Source: Phytopseudomonas argentinensis
Lineage (GTDB): Bacteria; Pseudomonadota; Gammaproteobacteria; Pseudomonadales; Pseudomonadaceae
DNA: 64,000 nucleotides
Reading direction: 5' to 3'
NCBI RefSeq assembly: GCF_900113905.1
Contig: NZ_FORC01000001.1
Location: forward strand, 618,060 to 682,059
The translations under genes were made by a program, and so were the position numbers. Numbering within the stretch: the stretch's first letter is position 1; each line of letters begins with the position of its first letter. The notes below the pieces were generated by a model. The model ran no database searches and was not told the DNA's origin. It saw only the letters and a program-made list of their open reading frames with translations. Shown piece by piece: positions 15,495-23,463 of the stretch.

Positions 15495-16457
15495 TCAGCC
15501 GAGCGCCGGCATGCTCGGCATCGCCGCCAGGGGCATCAGCGCGCCCGGGTGCTGGATCACGCTGCCCGCCAGGCGGTGCCCCCAGCGTGCCGCCGCCTCG
15601 GGCCGGCCGCCACGCAGGCGAGCGGCCAGGTAGGCTGCGCTGAAGGAATCACCAGCGGCCGTGGTGTCGACCACCTGTTCGACCGGCTCGGGGGCCACCT
15701 CGACGCGGCCATCAGCGCTTTGCAGCAGGCAACTGGCCGCGCCACGCTTGATCACCACCTCGCCCACGCCGAGGCCTGCGTAATGACTGAAGAGCTGCTG
15801 CGGGGTGGCGAAACCGAATACGGCGACATCGTCCTCCCAGGTGACCAGTGCGATGTCCACCAGGCCCAGCAGCGCTTCGTAATGCTTTCGCGCCTCGGCC
15901 GCACCTGGCCACAGCCGCGGCCGGTAATTGTTGTCGAAGACGATGCGCGTACCCCTGCTGCGCGCCTGGCGCAAGGCTGCCAACAGACGCTCACGCCCCT
16001 CGACCGTGAGGATAGCCAGGCTGATACCACTGAGATAGAGCGTGTGATAGTCACCAAGGGTGGCGAGCAACTGCTCGGCGCCCGGCCCATCGAAACAGTA
16101 GCGGGCAGCGGATTCGCCCCGCCAATACAGAAAACTCCGCTCGCCTTCGGCGTCGGTCTGGATCATGTAGAGGCCCGGCAGTCGATCCGCCAGCACGCGC
16201 ACGTGGCCATCACCGACGCCGTCTTCACGCCAGCGCGCGCGCATCGCCTGGCTCATGGGGTCGTCACCGAGGGCGGTGAGGTAGTCGACCGCTATGTCCT
16301 CGGCGCCGCACAGGCGGCTGAGGTAAACCGCCGTATTCAAGGTGTCGCCCCCGAAGCTCTGGCGCATACCACCGTCAGCCTGCCGTTGCAGCTCGACCAT
16401 GCATTCGCCGATCAGGCCGACCCTCACTGGGGCCATCTCATTGGAAGGAATCGTCAT
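15495..16457 (-). CDS. PfkB-family sugar kinase (KdgK-like)
   Basis: 320-aa ribokinase-family kinase resembling 2-keto-3-deoxygluconate kinase. The N-terminus has VGLIGECMVELQ, then FGGDTLNTAVYLSRL, the substrate-lid glycine region. DNNYRPRLWP is typical of KdgK-like enzymes, and DTTAAGDSFSAAYLAARL (about 248–265) is the PfkB signature 2 with the catalytic Asp. ATG at 16457 is chosen because AGGAG lies 5 nt upstream; the open frame runs 14 codons further. It follows the PLP deaminase by 52 bp in the same operon, an unexpected partner for D-amino-acid genes. The substrate is not determined. Confidence 0.85.
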   Translation of the reverse strand: MTIPSNEMAPVRVGLIGECMVELQRQADGGMRQSFGGDTLNTAVYLSRLCGAEDIAVDYLTALGDDPMSQAMRARWREDGVGDGHVRVLADRLPGLYMIQTDAEGERSFLYWRGESAARYCFDGPGAEQLLATLGDYHTLYLSGISLAILTVEGRERLLAALRQARSRGTRIVFDNNYRPRLWPGAAEARKHYEALLGLVDIALVTWEDDVAVFGFATPQQLFSHYAGLGVGEVVIKRGAASCLLQSADGRVEVAPEPVEQVVDTTAAGDSFSAAYLAARLRGGRPEAAARWGHRLAGSVIQHPGALMPLAAMPSMPALG

Positions 16458-16509
16458 GGAAGCTCCTGCATCCGCATGCACCAGGATTGAATGGGCCAAC
16501 TGCCGGTCG

Positions 16510-17730
16510 TCAGAAACGCGTCGGCATCACCTCCACCACGTCCAGCGCCTCATCGACCAGCAGCACCTGCCGCCATTTGTCGAAGGTGAGACAGGGGTGC
16601 GAGGTGCCGAAGGAGATAATGTCGCCGACCGCCAACGTCTCGCCAGCCGGCACCGACAGGAACAGATGCTGATCCATGATCATGCGCACGCCCCAGCCGC
16701 GCACGTCCTGCGGGGCCTGGCCCTCTCGGTACAAGCACTGGGGCATCGGCAAGTCGGGGTCGCAGCCGATGTCGCGCTTGCCGAGCGCGACGATGGCCAG
16801 GCCCGGCTCGGGCAGCGACTGCACATGGGCGAACACTTCCAGGGCAGGCAACAGCTCGCCCTGCAGATCCGCATGCCGCTCCTTGACCTCTTCCATCGCA
16901 CCGGCGTACAGCTTGTGGTCATGCACCACGTAGCAGCCGGGACGCAGCAGCGGGATGTACTGGCCGCGCAGATCGGCGCGGTCGAAGGCTTCGGCAATCA
17001 GATCGAACCATTTGGAGCCGGACGCGGTGACCACCGGTTTATCGGCGCTAAACGCAGCGCTGCGTTTCAGGCGCATCAGGGTATCGACCAGCCGCGCGCC
17101 ATAAGCCCGCACATCGGCGATGGGCGTCTGCCCGCCAATGATGCCCTCGTAGCCCTCGATGCCGGACAGCACCAGCGCGCTCGACTGCTCCAGCGCCGCC
17201 AGTAGCGTTTCCAGCTCACCATCGTTGCGCACACCACAGCGGCCGCCCTCGACGCCCAGCTCGATCATCACCTGCAAGCGCAGGCCGCGGGCAGCGAAGA
17301 AGCCATCCAGCGCCTGGACGTTTTCCACGCTGTCGACCACGCAGTGGAACTCGGCGCCCCTGGTGATCAGCTCGGCCACCAATGCCATGTTCGCCGCGCC
17401 GACCAGCTGGTTGGCCATCAGCAGGCGCGTTACGCCGTGCTCGAATGCCGCCATGCACTGGGTGGCAGTGGCGAGGGTGATGCCCCAGGCCCCGGCTTCG
17501 AGCTGGCGGCGGAACAGGGCCGGGGTCATGGTGGTTTTGCCATGGGGCGCCAGCCGCGCGCCATGGCGCTCGGCAAAGGATTGCATCCAGGCGATGTTGT
17601 GCGCCAGAGGGCGCTGATACACCACGGCGGCCGGCAGGCTGATGTCGCGCAGCAAGGCCCGCCCGGTTCCGATGATCGCGGCTTTCTCAACGCCGCTCGC
17701 CGGCACGTCGTTCTGTTCAGCAGGTTTCAT
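16510..17730 (-). CDS. D-serine deaminase-like PLP amino acid deaminase
   Basis: 406-aa fold-type III PLP enzyme (alanine racemase N-terminal domain plus D-serine dehydratase-like C-terminal domain). Family members deaminate or cleave D-amino or 3-hydroxy-D-amino acids. The PLP lysine lies in RLAPHGKTTMTPALF (near residue 70). Metal/PLP region motifs follow in LGVEGGRCGVRN and, near the C-terminus, SFGTSHPCLTFDKW with His and Cys typical of the zinc-dependent D-serine dehydratase group. ATG at 17730 has AAGGA 7 nt upstream. It is divergent from the RpiR regulator and co-directional with the sugar kinase. Confidence 0.85.
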   Translation of the reverse strand: MKPAEQNDVPASGVEKAAIIGTGRALLRDISLPAAVVYQRPLAHNIAWMQSFAERHGARLAPHGKTTMTPALFRRQLEAGAWGITLATATQCMAAFEHGVTRLLMANQLVGAANMALVAELITRGAEFHCVVDSVENVQALDGFFAARGLRLQVMIELGVEGGRCGVRNDGELETLLAALEQSSALVLSGIEGYEGIIGGQTPIADVRAYGARLVDTLMRLKRSAAFSADKPVVTASGSKWFDLIAEAFDRADLRGQYIPLLRPGCYVVHDHKLYAGAMEEVKERHADLQGELLPALEVFAHVQSLPEPGLAIVALGKRDIGCDPDLPMPQCLYREGQAPQDVRGWGVRMIMDQHLFLSVPAGETLAVGDIISFGTSHPCLTFDKWRQVLLVDEALDVVEVMPTRF

Positions 17731-17806
17731 GTCTGGATCCTTCTCGTTTTCTGGGCGCGTCCGGCCGTGAAAGCGCGCCTTGCAGGGTCGATTGGATTGA
17801 ATCACG

Positions 17807-17882
17807 GAAAATAACTATCACAAATAAAATTTTTAAGTTAGAAATTAACAGAAGCCAGGCAAGGCTTTTCAGCCTTGCCTGG
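17807..17882. promoter_or_regulatory. Divergent control region: AT-rich repeats and a 12-bp palindrome
   Basis: The 173-bp gap between the deaminase and rpiR-type genes contains near-identical direct repeats GAAAATAAC (17807) and GAAATTAAC (17841) in an AT-rich stretch. A perfect 12-bp inverted repeat CCAGGCAAGGCT/AGCCTTGCCTGG with loop TTTC (17855–17882) lies 21 bp before the GTG of the regulator. No T run follows, so it does not look like a terminator. It may be an operator for the RpiR protein or a leader hairpin; this is inference. Confidence 0.4.
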
Positions 17883-17903
17883 GTCAGCCTTGGAGCCTTA
17901 CAA

Positions 17904-18767
17904 GTGAATCTGGAAATCGACATCCTGTCGCGTATCACCGAACGCTATCCGACCCTGCGTGAGGCCGAGCGCAAGGTCGCGGCCATGATCATCGACGATA
18001 TCGACTTCGTGACCAGCGCCAATATCTCCACCATCGCCGCCCGTGCCGGTGTCAGCGATGCCAGCGTCACCCGCTTCGCCAAATCCATCGGCTGCCAGGA
18101 CGTGCGTGAACTCAAGCTGCGCCTCGCGCAATCGCTGGCCGTGGGCCGCCGTTTCATCCAGGAAGCCAGCGAGGAAGACGGCATCGGCGCGGTATACGAG
18201 ATCGCCAAGCAGACCCTTGACCTCAACCGCGAGCTGGTCGCCAACGCCGATATCGAAGGCGCCCTCGATCTGCTCGACGGCGCCCGGCAGATCGTCATCT
18301 TTGGTGCCGGTGGCGGCTCGGTGGTGCTCGCCCAGGAGATGCAGTTCCGCCTGGTGCGCCTGGGTTATGCCGTGAGCGCCTATTCCCAGGCGCTGATGCC
18401 GCGCATGGTCGCCGCCACGCTCGACCCCAGCGATCTGGTGGTGGCGCTGTCGGTCACCGGCTTCACCCCGGAAATCGTCGATGCGGCGCGCATCGCCCGC
18501 AGCTACGACGCCCAGGTGCTGGCGCTGACCGCCTCGGACTCGCCCCTGGCGCAGCAGGCCAACGTGATCCTGCCGATCGCCGCCCGGGAGACCGACTTCA
18601 TCTATCACCCCTCGTCATCGCGCTACGCCATGCTGGCGGCCATCGACGTGCTCGCCATGAGCCTGGCGTTGCGCCACCGGCAGCGCTCACGGGACAAACT
18701 GCGGCGCCTGAAGCTGACCCTCGACAGCCACCGTGGCGGCGACAACCGCCAGCCATTGGGAGATTGA
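17904..18767 (+). CDS. MurR/RpiR-family transcriptional regulator
   Basis: 287-aa regulator with an N-terminal RpiR helix-turn-helix (about residues 1–77; TIAARAGVSDASVTRFAKSIG is the recognition part) and a C-terminal SIS sugar-isomerase domain (about 110–250; IVIFGAGGGSVVLAQEM and ALSVTGFTPEIVDAA, the phosphosugar-binding loops). These proteins sense phosphosugars or related acids. The start is GTG at 17904 with GGAG 8 nt upstream. It begins the plus-strand operon with D-aminoacylase (3-bp gap) and faces the deaminase–kinase operon, so it probably controls both. SIS ligand binding fits the presence of a sugar kinase. Confidence 0.93.
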   Translation: MNLEIDILSRITERYPTLREAERKVAAMIIDDIDFVTSANISTIAARAGVSDASVTRFAKSIGCQDVRELKLRLAQSLAVGRRFIQEASEEDGIGAVYEIAKQTLDLNRELVANADIEGALDLLDGARQIVIFGAGGGSVVLAQEMQFRLVRLGYAVSAYSQALMPRMVAATLDPSDLVVALSVTGFTPEIVDAARIARSYDAQVLALTASDSPLAQQANVILPIAARETDFIYHPSSSRYAMLAAIDVLAMSLALRHRQRSRDKLRRLKLTLDSHRGGDNRQPLGD

Positions 18768-18770
18768 GTC

Positions 18771-20228
18771 ATGTCGCAGCACGCCAACCTGCTGATCCGT
18801 GACGTTCAGCTCATCGATGGCACCGGGTCCGCGCCTTATCGGGGTGACCTGGCGGTGCGCGGCGAGCGCATCGTCGCCCTCGGCGATCTGCACGACTGGT
18901 CGGCGGACAGCTGTATCGAGGGCCACGGCCGCTGCCTGTCTCCCGGCTTCATCGACGTGCACACCCATGACGACAGCAACGTCATCCGCATGCCGCAGAT
19001 GCTGCCCAAGCTCACCCAGGGCATCACCACGGTCATCGTCGGCAACTGCGGGATCAGCGCGTCGCCGGTGCGCCTGCCCGGCCCCGACGTTCCCGACCCG
19101 ATGAACCTGCTGGGTCGGCTCGAGGATTTCCGCTACCCGAGCTTCGCTGCCTATGCCGAAGCGGTAGGCGCGGCGCAGCCAAGCGTCAACGTCGCGGCGC
19201 TGGTCGGGCATACCGCATTGCGCGCCAACTTCATGGAGCGTTTCGACCGCCCGGCCAGCGCCGAGGAAATCCAGCAGATGCGCAGCGCTCTGCGCCAGGC
19301 CCTGGCCGATGGCGCCATCGGCATGAGCTCGGGCCTGGCCTACATGAATGCGCGGCATGCGCCCGCGGCGGAGATGCACGCCCTGGTCGAAGAGGTCGGC
19401 GCGGCCGGCGGTATCTACACCACCCACCTGCGCGACGAGTTCGCCGGGCTGCTCGACGCCATGGAGGAGGCCGTGGCCACCGCCCGCCATGGCCAGGCGC
19501 CGCTGGTGATCTCCCACCTCAAATGCGCGGGCGTGGGCAACTGGGGCACGGCACCACTGGCCCTGGAAAAACTCGAGTGGGCGGCGCGGCAGCATAGTTG
19601 CCACTGCGACTGCTATCCCTACACCGCCGGCTCCTCGACCCTGGATCTTGGCCAGGTCACCGACGACTTCGAGATCTTCATCACCTGGTCCGACCCGCAC
19701 CCGCAGATGGCGCGCCAGACCCTGCAAGCCATCGCGGCCAGCTGGGGCGTCTCGCTGCTCGATGCTGCGCGGCGCCTGCAGCCGGCCGGCGCGGTGTATC
19801 ACAACATGGCCGAAGACGACATGCGGCGCATCCTGCAGCACCCGCTGAGCATGGTCGGCTCCGACGGTCTGCCCAACGATCCCCATCCGCACCCCAGGTT
19901 GTGGGGTGCCTTCCCAAGGGTGATCGGGCATTTCTGCCGCGACCAGGGCCTGTTCAGCCTGCCCGAGGCCATTCACAAGATGACCGGTCTGTCCGCCCGC
20001 AATTTCGGCCTGGCCGATCGCGGCGAGCTTCGCGTCGGCGCCTTTGCCGACCTGACGCTGTTCGACTTTGCCGAGGTGCGTGACCGCGCCACCTTCGCCG
20101 ACCCCATCGCGGCGGCGCAGGGCATCGAACTGGTACTGGTCAACGGCGCTGTGGCCTATCGCCAGGGACAACTCGAAGCGCGCGCCGGCCGCCTGCTCAA
20201 ACGCTCCACTCAATCCCCCCAATCCTGA
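18771..20228 (+). CDS. D-aminoacylase (N-acyl-D-amino-acid deacylase)
   Basis: 485-aa zinc amidohydrolase that hydrolyses N-acyl-D-amino acids to the free D-amino acid and a fatty or acetic acid. Metal and catalytic residues follow the Alcaligenes enzyme pattern: HTHDD (His64/His66), the metal Cys93 in GNCG, His in THLRDE (near 220), His in SHLKC (near 250), and the catalytic Asp in VGSDGLPND (near 365). The length is normal. It starts 3 bp after the RpiR gene and is followed by ridA; the context (RidA, D-amino-acid deaminase, symporter) supports scavenging of N-acyl-D-amino acids. Confidence 0.93.
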   Translation: MSQHANLLIRDVQLIDGTGSAPYRGDLAVRGERIVALGDLHDWSADSCIEGHGRCLSPGFIDVHTHDDSNVIRMPQMLPKLTQGITTVIVGNCGISASPVRLPGPDVPDPMNLLGRLEDFRYPSFAAYAEAVGAAQPSVNVAALVGHTALRANFMERFDRPASAEEIQQMRSALRQALADGAIGMSSGLAYMNARHAPAAEMHALVEEVGAAGGIYTTHLRDEFAGLLDAMEEAVATARHGQAPLVISHLKCAGVGNWGTAPLALEKLEWAARQHSCHCDCYPYTAGSSTLDLGQVTDDFEIFITWSDPHPQMARQTLQAIAASWGVSLLDAARRLQPAGAVYHNMAEDDMRRILQHPLSMVGSDGLPNDPHPHPRLWGAFPRVIGHFCRDQGLFSLPEAIHKMTGLSARNFGLADRGELRVGAFADLTLFDFAEVRDRATFADPIAAAQGIELVLVNGAVAYRQGQLEARAGRLLKRSTQSPQS

Positions 20229-20250
20229 TCATGATCCAAGGAGAAAACCC

Positions 20251-20643
20251 ATGAGCATCAAACGTTATGGCGCCGAAGGCGGAACCGGAACCGGCGGGCA
20301 GAAGCTGCCGTTCTCACGCGCGGTGGAAGCCGGTGGCTGGCTCTATGTGTCCGGCCAGACGCCCATGAAGGATGGCGAGGTGGTCGAAGGCGGCATCATC
20401 GAACAATCGCGACTGGCCTTCCAGAACTGCCTCGACATCATGGCCGAGGCCGGCTACGGCGTCGAAGACGTGGTGCATGTGACCACCGTGCTCACCGACG
20501 CGCGCTATTTCAGCTCGTTCAACAAGGTCTTCAAGGAAATCTTCGGCGACCACCCGCCGGCGCGCATCTGCAGCGTTCAGGACCTGGTGGTCGACTGCAA
20601 GGTCGAGGTCGACGTGAAGTGCTTCAAGGCATCGCGCGCCTGA
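20251..20643 (+). CDS. RidA-family enamine/imine deaminase
   Basis: 130-aa protein of the YjgF/YER057c/UK114 family. RidA proteins hydrolyse reactive 2-aminoacrylate and other imines released by PLP enzymes. The fold motifs are GGWLYVSGQTPM near residue 30 and PPARICSVQDL near 110, containing the conserved Arg that binds the carboxylate. AAGGAG lies 8 nt before the ATG. A dedicated RidA beside a PLP amino acid deaminase makes biochemical sense: it would clear the imine intermediate made when D-serine-like substrates are deaminated. Confidence 0.93.
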   Translation: MSIKRYGAEGGTGTGGQKLPFSRAVEAGGWLYVSGQTPMKDGEVVEGGIIEQSRLAFQNCLDIMAEAGYGVEDVVHVTTVLTDARYFSSFNKVFKEIFGDHPPARICSVQDLVVDCKVEVDVKCFKASRA

Positions 20644-20757
20644 GCCTACTGCCCGGAGGAGAACCACCCTTTCATCACCGCACGACCGAGCCGGCGCCGC
20701 ACCGCCCGGCTCGTTGACAGCTACCTCATCAACAATCATTCCAATCTGAGGTCAGGT

Positions 20758-22227
20758 ATGAACAGCAACATCTTTCTCGGCAGTTTCTTCGTCTACCTCC
20801 TGGCCATGATCGCGCTGGGCTGGTGGGTTTCTCGCCACCATCGCTCCACCGGCGACGACTTTCTCCTCGGCGGGCGCAGCATTCCGCTGTTTCTGACCAT
20901 CGGCACAACCATCGCGACCATGGTTGGCACCGGCTCGAGCATGGGCGCGGTGGGTTTCGGCTACAACAACGGCTGGGCCGGCGCGCTGTACGGGATTGGC
21001 GGGGCCATCGGGATTCTGCTGCTGGCCGTGCTGTTCGCTTCGGTGCGCAAGTTGCGTTTCATGACCATGAGCGAGGAGCTGGCCTACTACGTGGGCGGCA
21101 GCCGCATCGTGCGCAACGTGGTGGCGTTGCTGATCTACATCGCCAGTATCGGCTGGCTGGGCGCCCATATCCTCGGCGGCGGCATGTACCTGGCGTGGAT
21201 TACCGATATCGACCTGGATACCGCCAAATTCGTGGTGGCCATCGGCTTTGGTCTGTACTGCGTCATCGGCGGCTACCTGGCCGTGGTGTGGACCGACACC
21301 ATCCAGGCCATTCTGCTGTTCATCGGCTTCATCGCCATGGCGGTGTTCGCGCTGATCGAGATTGGCGGCTTCGAGCACCTGGCTGACAACATGGACATCA
21401 GTACCAGCGGTTTTCTGGGCATAAGCAGCCTGGGGCCGATCCCGGCGATCTCCCTCGCCGCCGTGGTCGCCATCGGCGTGCTGGCAACGCCGTCCTTCCG
21501 CCAGCGCATCTATTCGGCGGATTCGGTGGCCAGCGTCCGCCAATCCTTTATCGTCACCGGGGTGCTGTACCTGGGCTTCTCCATCATTCCGGCGATCATC
21601 GGCATGGCCGCGCACACCCTGGCGCCTAACCTGGAAAACAGCAATTACGCGTTCCCGTTCCTGGCCACCCAGGTGCTGCCGCTCTGGCTGGGCTTGCTGG
21701 TGATGATCGCCGGCCTCTCCGCGACCATGTCCAGTGCCAGCTCGGATGCCCTGGCGGGTGTGTCGATCATGATGCGTGACCTCTACATCCTGGTCACCGG
21801 CCACACCCCACCGGCCGAGCGCGTGGTGCGCTATTCGCGCTTCGCCCTGCTGTTCACCATCGGCATGGCCCTGGCCTTCGCCCTCACCTCGGACAACATC
21901 ATCAGCTACATCACCAAGATGATCGCCACGGTCATGGCCGGCATGTTCGTCTGCTCCATCCTCGGCAAGTTCTGGGGCCGCTATAACTGGCAAGGCGCGA
22001 TCGCCACGCTGGTCGCGGCCTCCAGCACCTCGCTGGCGATCATCAGCCATGCCGGCTGGAGCGCCTACTGGGGCAACCCGAGCATTCCCGCGGTTATCGC
22101 GGCAGTCGTAGCCGGCGTGCTGGTATCGCTGCTCACCCCGCGCTGCCAGATCACCCCGGAACAGGCGCTAGCCCGGGTGACCGAAGAGCGCGAGGCGATG
22201 GAAGCGCCGGTGCGGATCGTTTCCTGA
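20758..22227 (+). CDS. Sodium:solute symporter (SSS family)
   Basis: 489-aa integral membrane protein with about 13 hydrophobic segments. Typical SSS features are the N-terminal DDFLLGGRSIPLF region, GTGSSMGAVGFGY in TM2, GLYCVIGGYLAVVWTDTIQA and LSATMSSASSDALAGVSIMMRDLY, which carries the Na2-site serines. It imports a small solute with sodium. It is last in the rpiR–D-aminoacylase–ridA operon, 114 bp after ridA, with GAGG 6 nt before the ATG. The likely cargo is an N-acyl-D-amino acid or the liberated D-amino acid (inference from context). Confidence 0.9.
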   Translation: MNSNIFLGSFFVYLLAMIALGWWVSRHHRSTGDDFLLGGRSIPLFLTIGTTIATMVGTGSSMGAVGFGYNNGWAGALYGIGGAIGILLLAVLFASVRKLRFMTMSEELAYYVGGSRIVRNVVALLIYIASIGWLGAHILGGGMYLAWITDIDLDTAKFVVAIGFGLYCVIGGYLAVVWTDTIQAILLFIGFIAMAVFALIEIGGFEHLADNMDISTSGFLGISSLGPIPAISLAAVVAIGVLATPSFRQRIYSADSVASVRQSFIVTGVLYLGFSIIPAIIGMAAHTLAPNLENSNYAFPFLATQVLPLWLGLLVMIAGLSATMSSASSDALAGVSIMMRDLYILVTGHTPPAERVVRYSRFALLFTIGMALAFALTSDNIISYITKMIATVMAGMFVCSILGKFWGRYNWQGAIATLVAASSTSLAIISHAGWSAYWGNPSIPAVIAAVVAGVLVSLLTPRCQITPEQALARVTEEREAMEAPVRIVS

Positions 22228-22318
22228 GAACCTGGTGACGATCTTTCAGGCGACGTAAAGAGGCTGCGACAAGGCAGAAGTCGCCACTCAGCGATTCAAT
22301 TTGGGGGACGGGCAGGAA

Positions 22319-22362
22319 CGCCTAGTCCATGCCCGTTATTTTTCGCGGGCATGGACTAGGCG
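22319..22362. repeat. Perfect 17-bp inverted repeat in an intergenic region
   Basis: CGCCTAGTCCATGCCCG (22319–22335) and its exact reverse complement (22346–22362) flank the 10-base loop TTATTTTTCG. It lies in the 359-base gap between the symporter and the DMT permease. No T run follows the second arm, so a standard terminator is unlikely. The rest of this gap (22228–22586) shows nothing further that I can assign. Confidence 0.85.
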
Positions 22363-22586
22363 CCCCCGCCCACTCCCACAGGTAATGCACCAATGTCCGC
22401 TCCCGCCTTTTTTACTATTAACGCGCTGAGGTCGAGCCGAAGGGGCCCTTCCTGAGAGCGTGGCAGACCAAAACCGCTTTTAAACATGCGCGGTAACCGG
22501 CACCTTAGAGGGCTGCCGGCCCGCGCGCTCTAGCGTGCGACGCAAACCTTCCCGCACTGTGCTGCATTTCCCAGGCGTTCTACCCG

Positions 22587-23441
22587 ATGAGCTCTCGCAC
22601 CGCCCACCTGCAACTCCACGCGGCCGCCTTGCTGGTCGGCGTCTCGGCGCTGTTCGGCGAGTCGTTGAAGGTCAGCGCCAGCATGATCGTACTGGGCCGC
22701 TCGGCTTTCGCCCTGCTGGCCCTGAGCCTCTTCTGCCTGTGCCTGAACAAACGCCCATGGCGCGCCGCGAATCCGCGCACCGCCGCCACCCTGCTGGCCA
22801 CGGGGGTGACGCTGGGCGCGCATTGGTTGCTGTTCTTCATGGCGGTGCAGACCGGCGGCGTGGCCGTGGCAACCCTGGGCTTTGCATCGTTCCCGGCCTT
22901 TACCGCCCTGATCGAGTGGCTGGTGTTCGGCCAGCGCCTTGGGCGTGCCGATCTTTGGATTCTGCTGCTGGTGTCGATCGGGCTGCTGCTGATCACGCCG
23001 TCATTCGATCTGCGCGATGGCGCCACTGTCGGGTTGCTCTACGGCGTGCTGTCCGGCGCGGTGTATGCGGCGATCGCGGTGGCCAACAAGCATGTCTCCG
23101 GCAAGGTCGACGGGCTGGTGTCCTGCTGGTGGCAATGCCTGGCCATCAGCCTGGCCTTGCTGCTCTGGTGCCTGCCGGAGATCCCGACGATCAGTATCCG
23201 GGACTGGTGGCAACTGGCAGCGCTGGGCGTGCTGTGTACTGCGCTGGCTTACAGCCTGTTCATCGCCTCGCTGCGCCATGTGCGTGCTCACACGGCGGCG
23301 GTAGTGATCACCATGGAGCCGATCTACGCCATCGCTGGTGCCTGGCTGCTCTTCGGCACCGTGCCGACCGCCAGCATGCTGCTCGGCGGTGCGCTGATTC
23401 TCGGCGCGGTGGCCTGGTCCGGGCTGCACAGCAAGCGCTAG
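22587..23441 (+). CDS. EamA/DMT-superfamily transporter
   Basis: 284-aa membrane protein with about ten hydrophobic segments arranged as two EamA repeats (roughly residues 8–135 and 145–280). The second repeat ends with VVITMEPIYAIAGAWLLFGTVP, the usual EamA hallmark containing a conserved Glu-Pro. Members export amino acids or other metabolites; the substrate cannot be read from sequence. The start ATG at 22587 has only a weak AGGCG upstream. It is convergent with the GH15 gene and not clearly linked to either neighbouring cluster. Confidence 0.85.
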   Translation: MSSRTAHLQLHAAALLVGVSALFGESLKVSASMIVLGRSAFALLALSLFCLCLNKRPWRAANPRTAATLLATGVTLGAHWLLFFMAVQTGGVAVATLGFASFPAFTALIEWLVFGQRLGRADLWILLLVSIGLLLITPSFDLRDGATVGLLYGVLSGAVYAAIAVANKHVSGKVDGLVSCWWQCLAISLALLLWCLPEIPTISIRDWWQLAALGVLCTALAYSLFIASLRHVRAHTAAVVITMEPIYAIAGAWLLFGTVPTASMLLGGALILGAVAWSGLHSKR

Positions 23442-23463
23442 CGACTCATGGATGGCAGCCCTA

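Noticed and set aside
20687..20713. Hairpin between ridA and the symporter gene as an attenuator
   Set aside because: The stem is 8 bp with an 11-base loop and no T run, and it does not overlap the ribosome binding site of the symporter; too weak to call.
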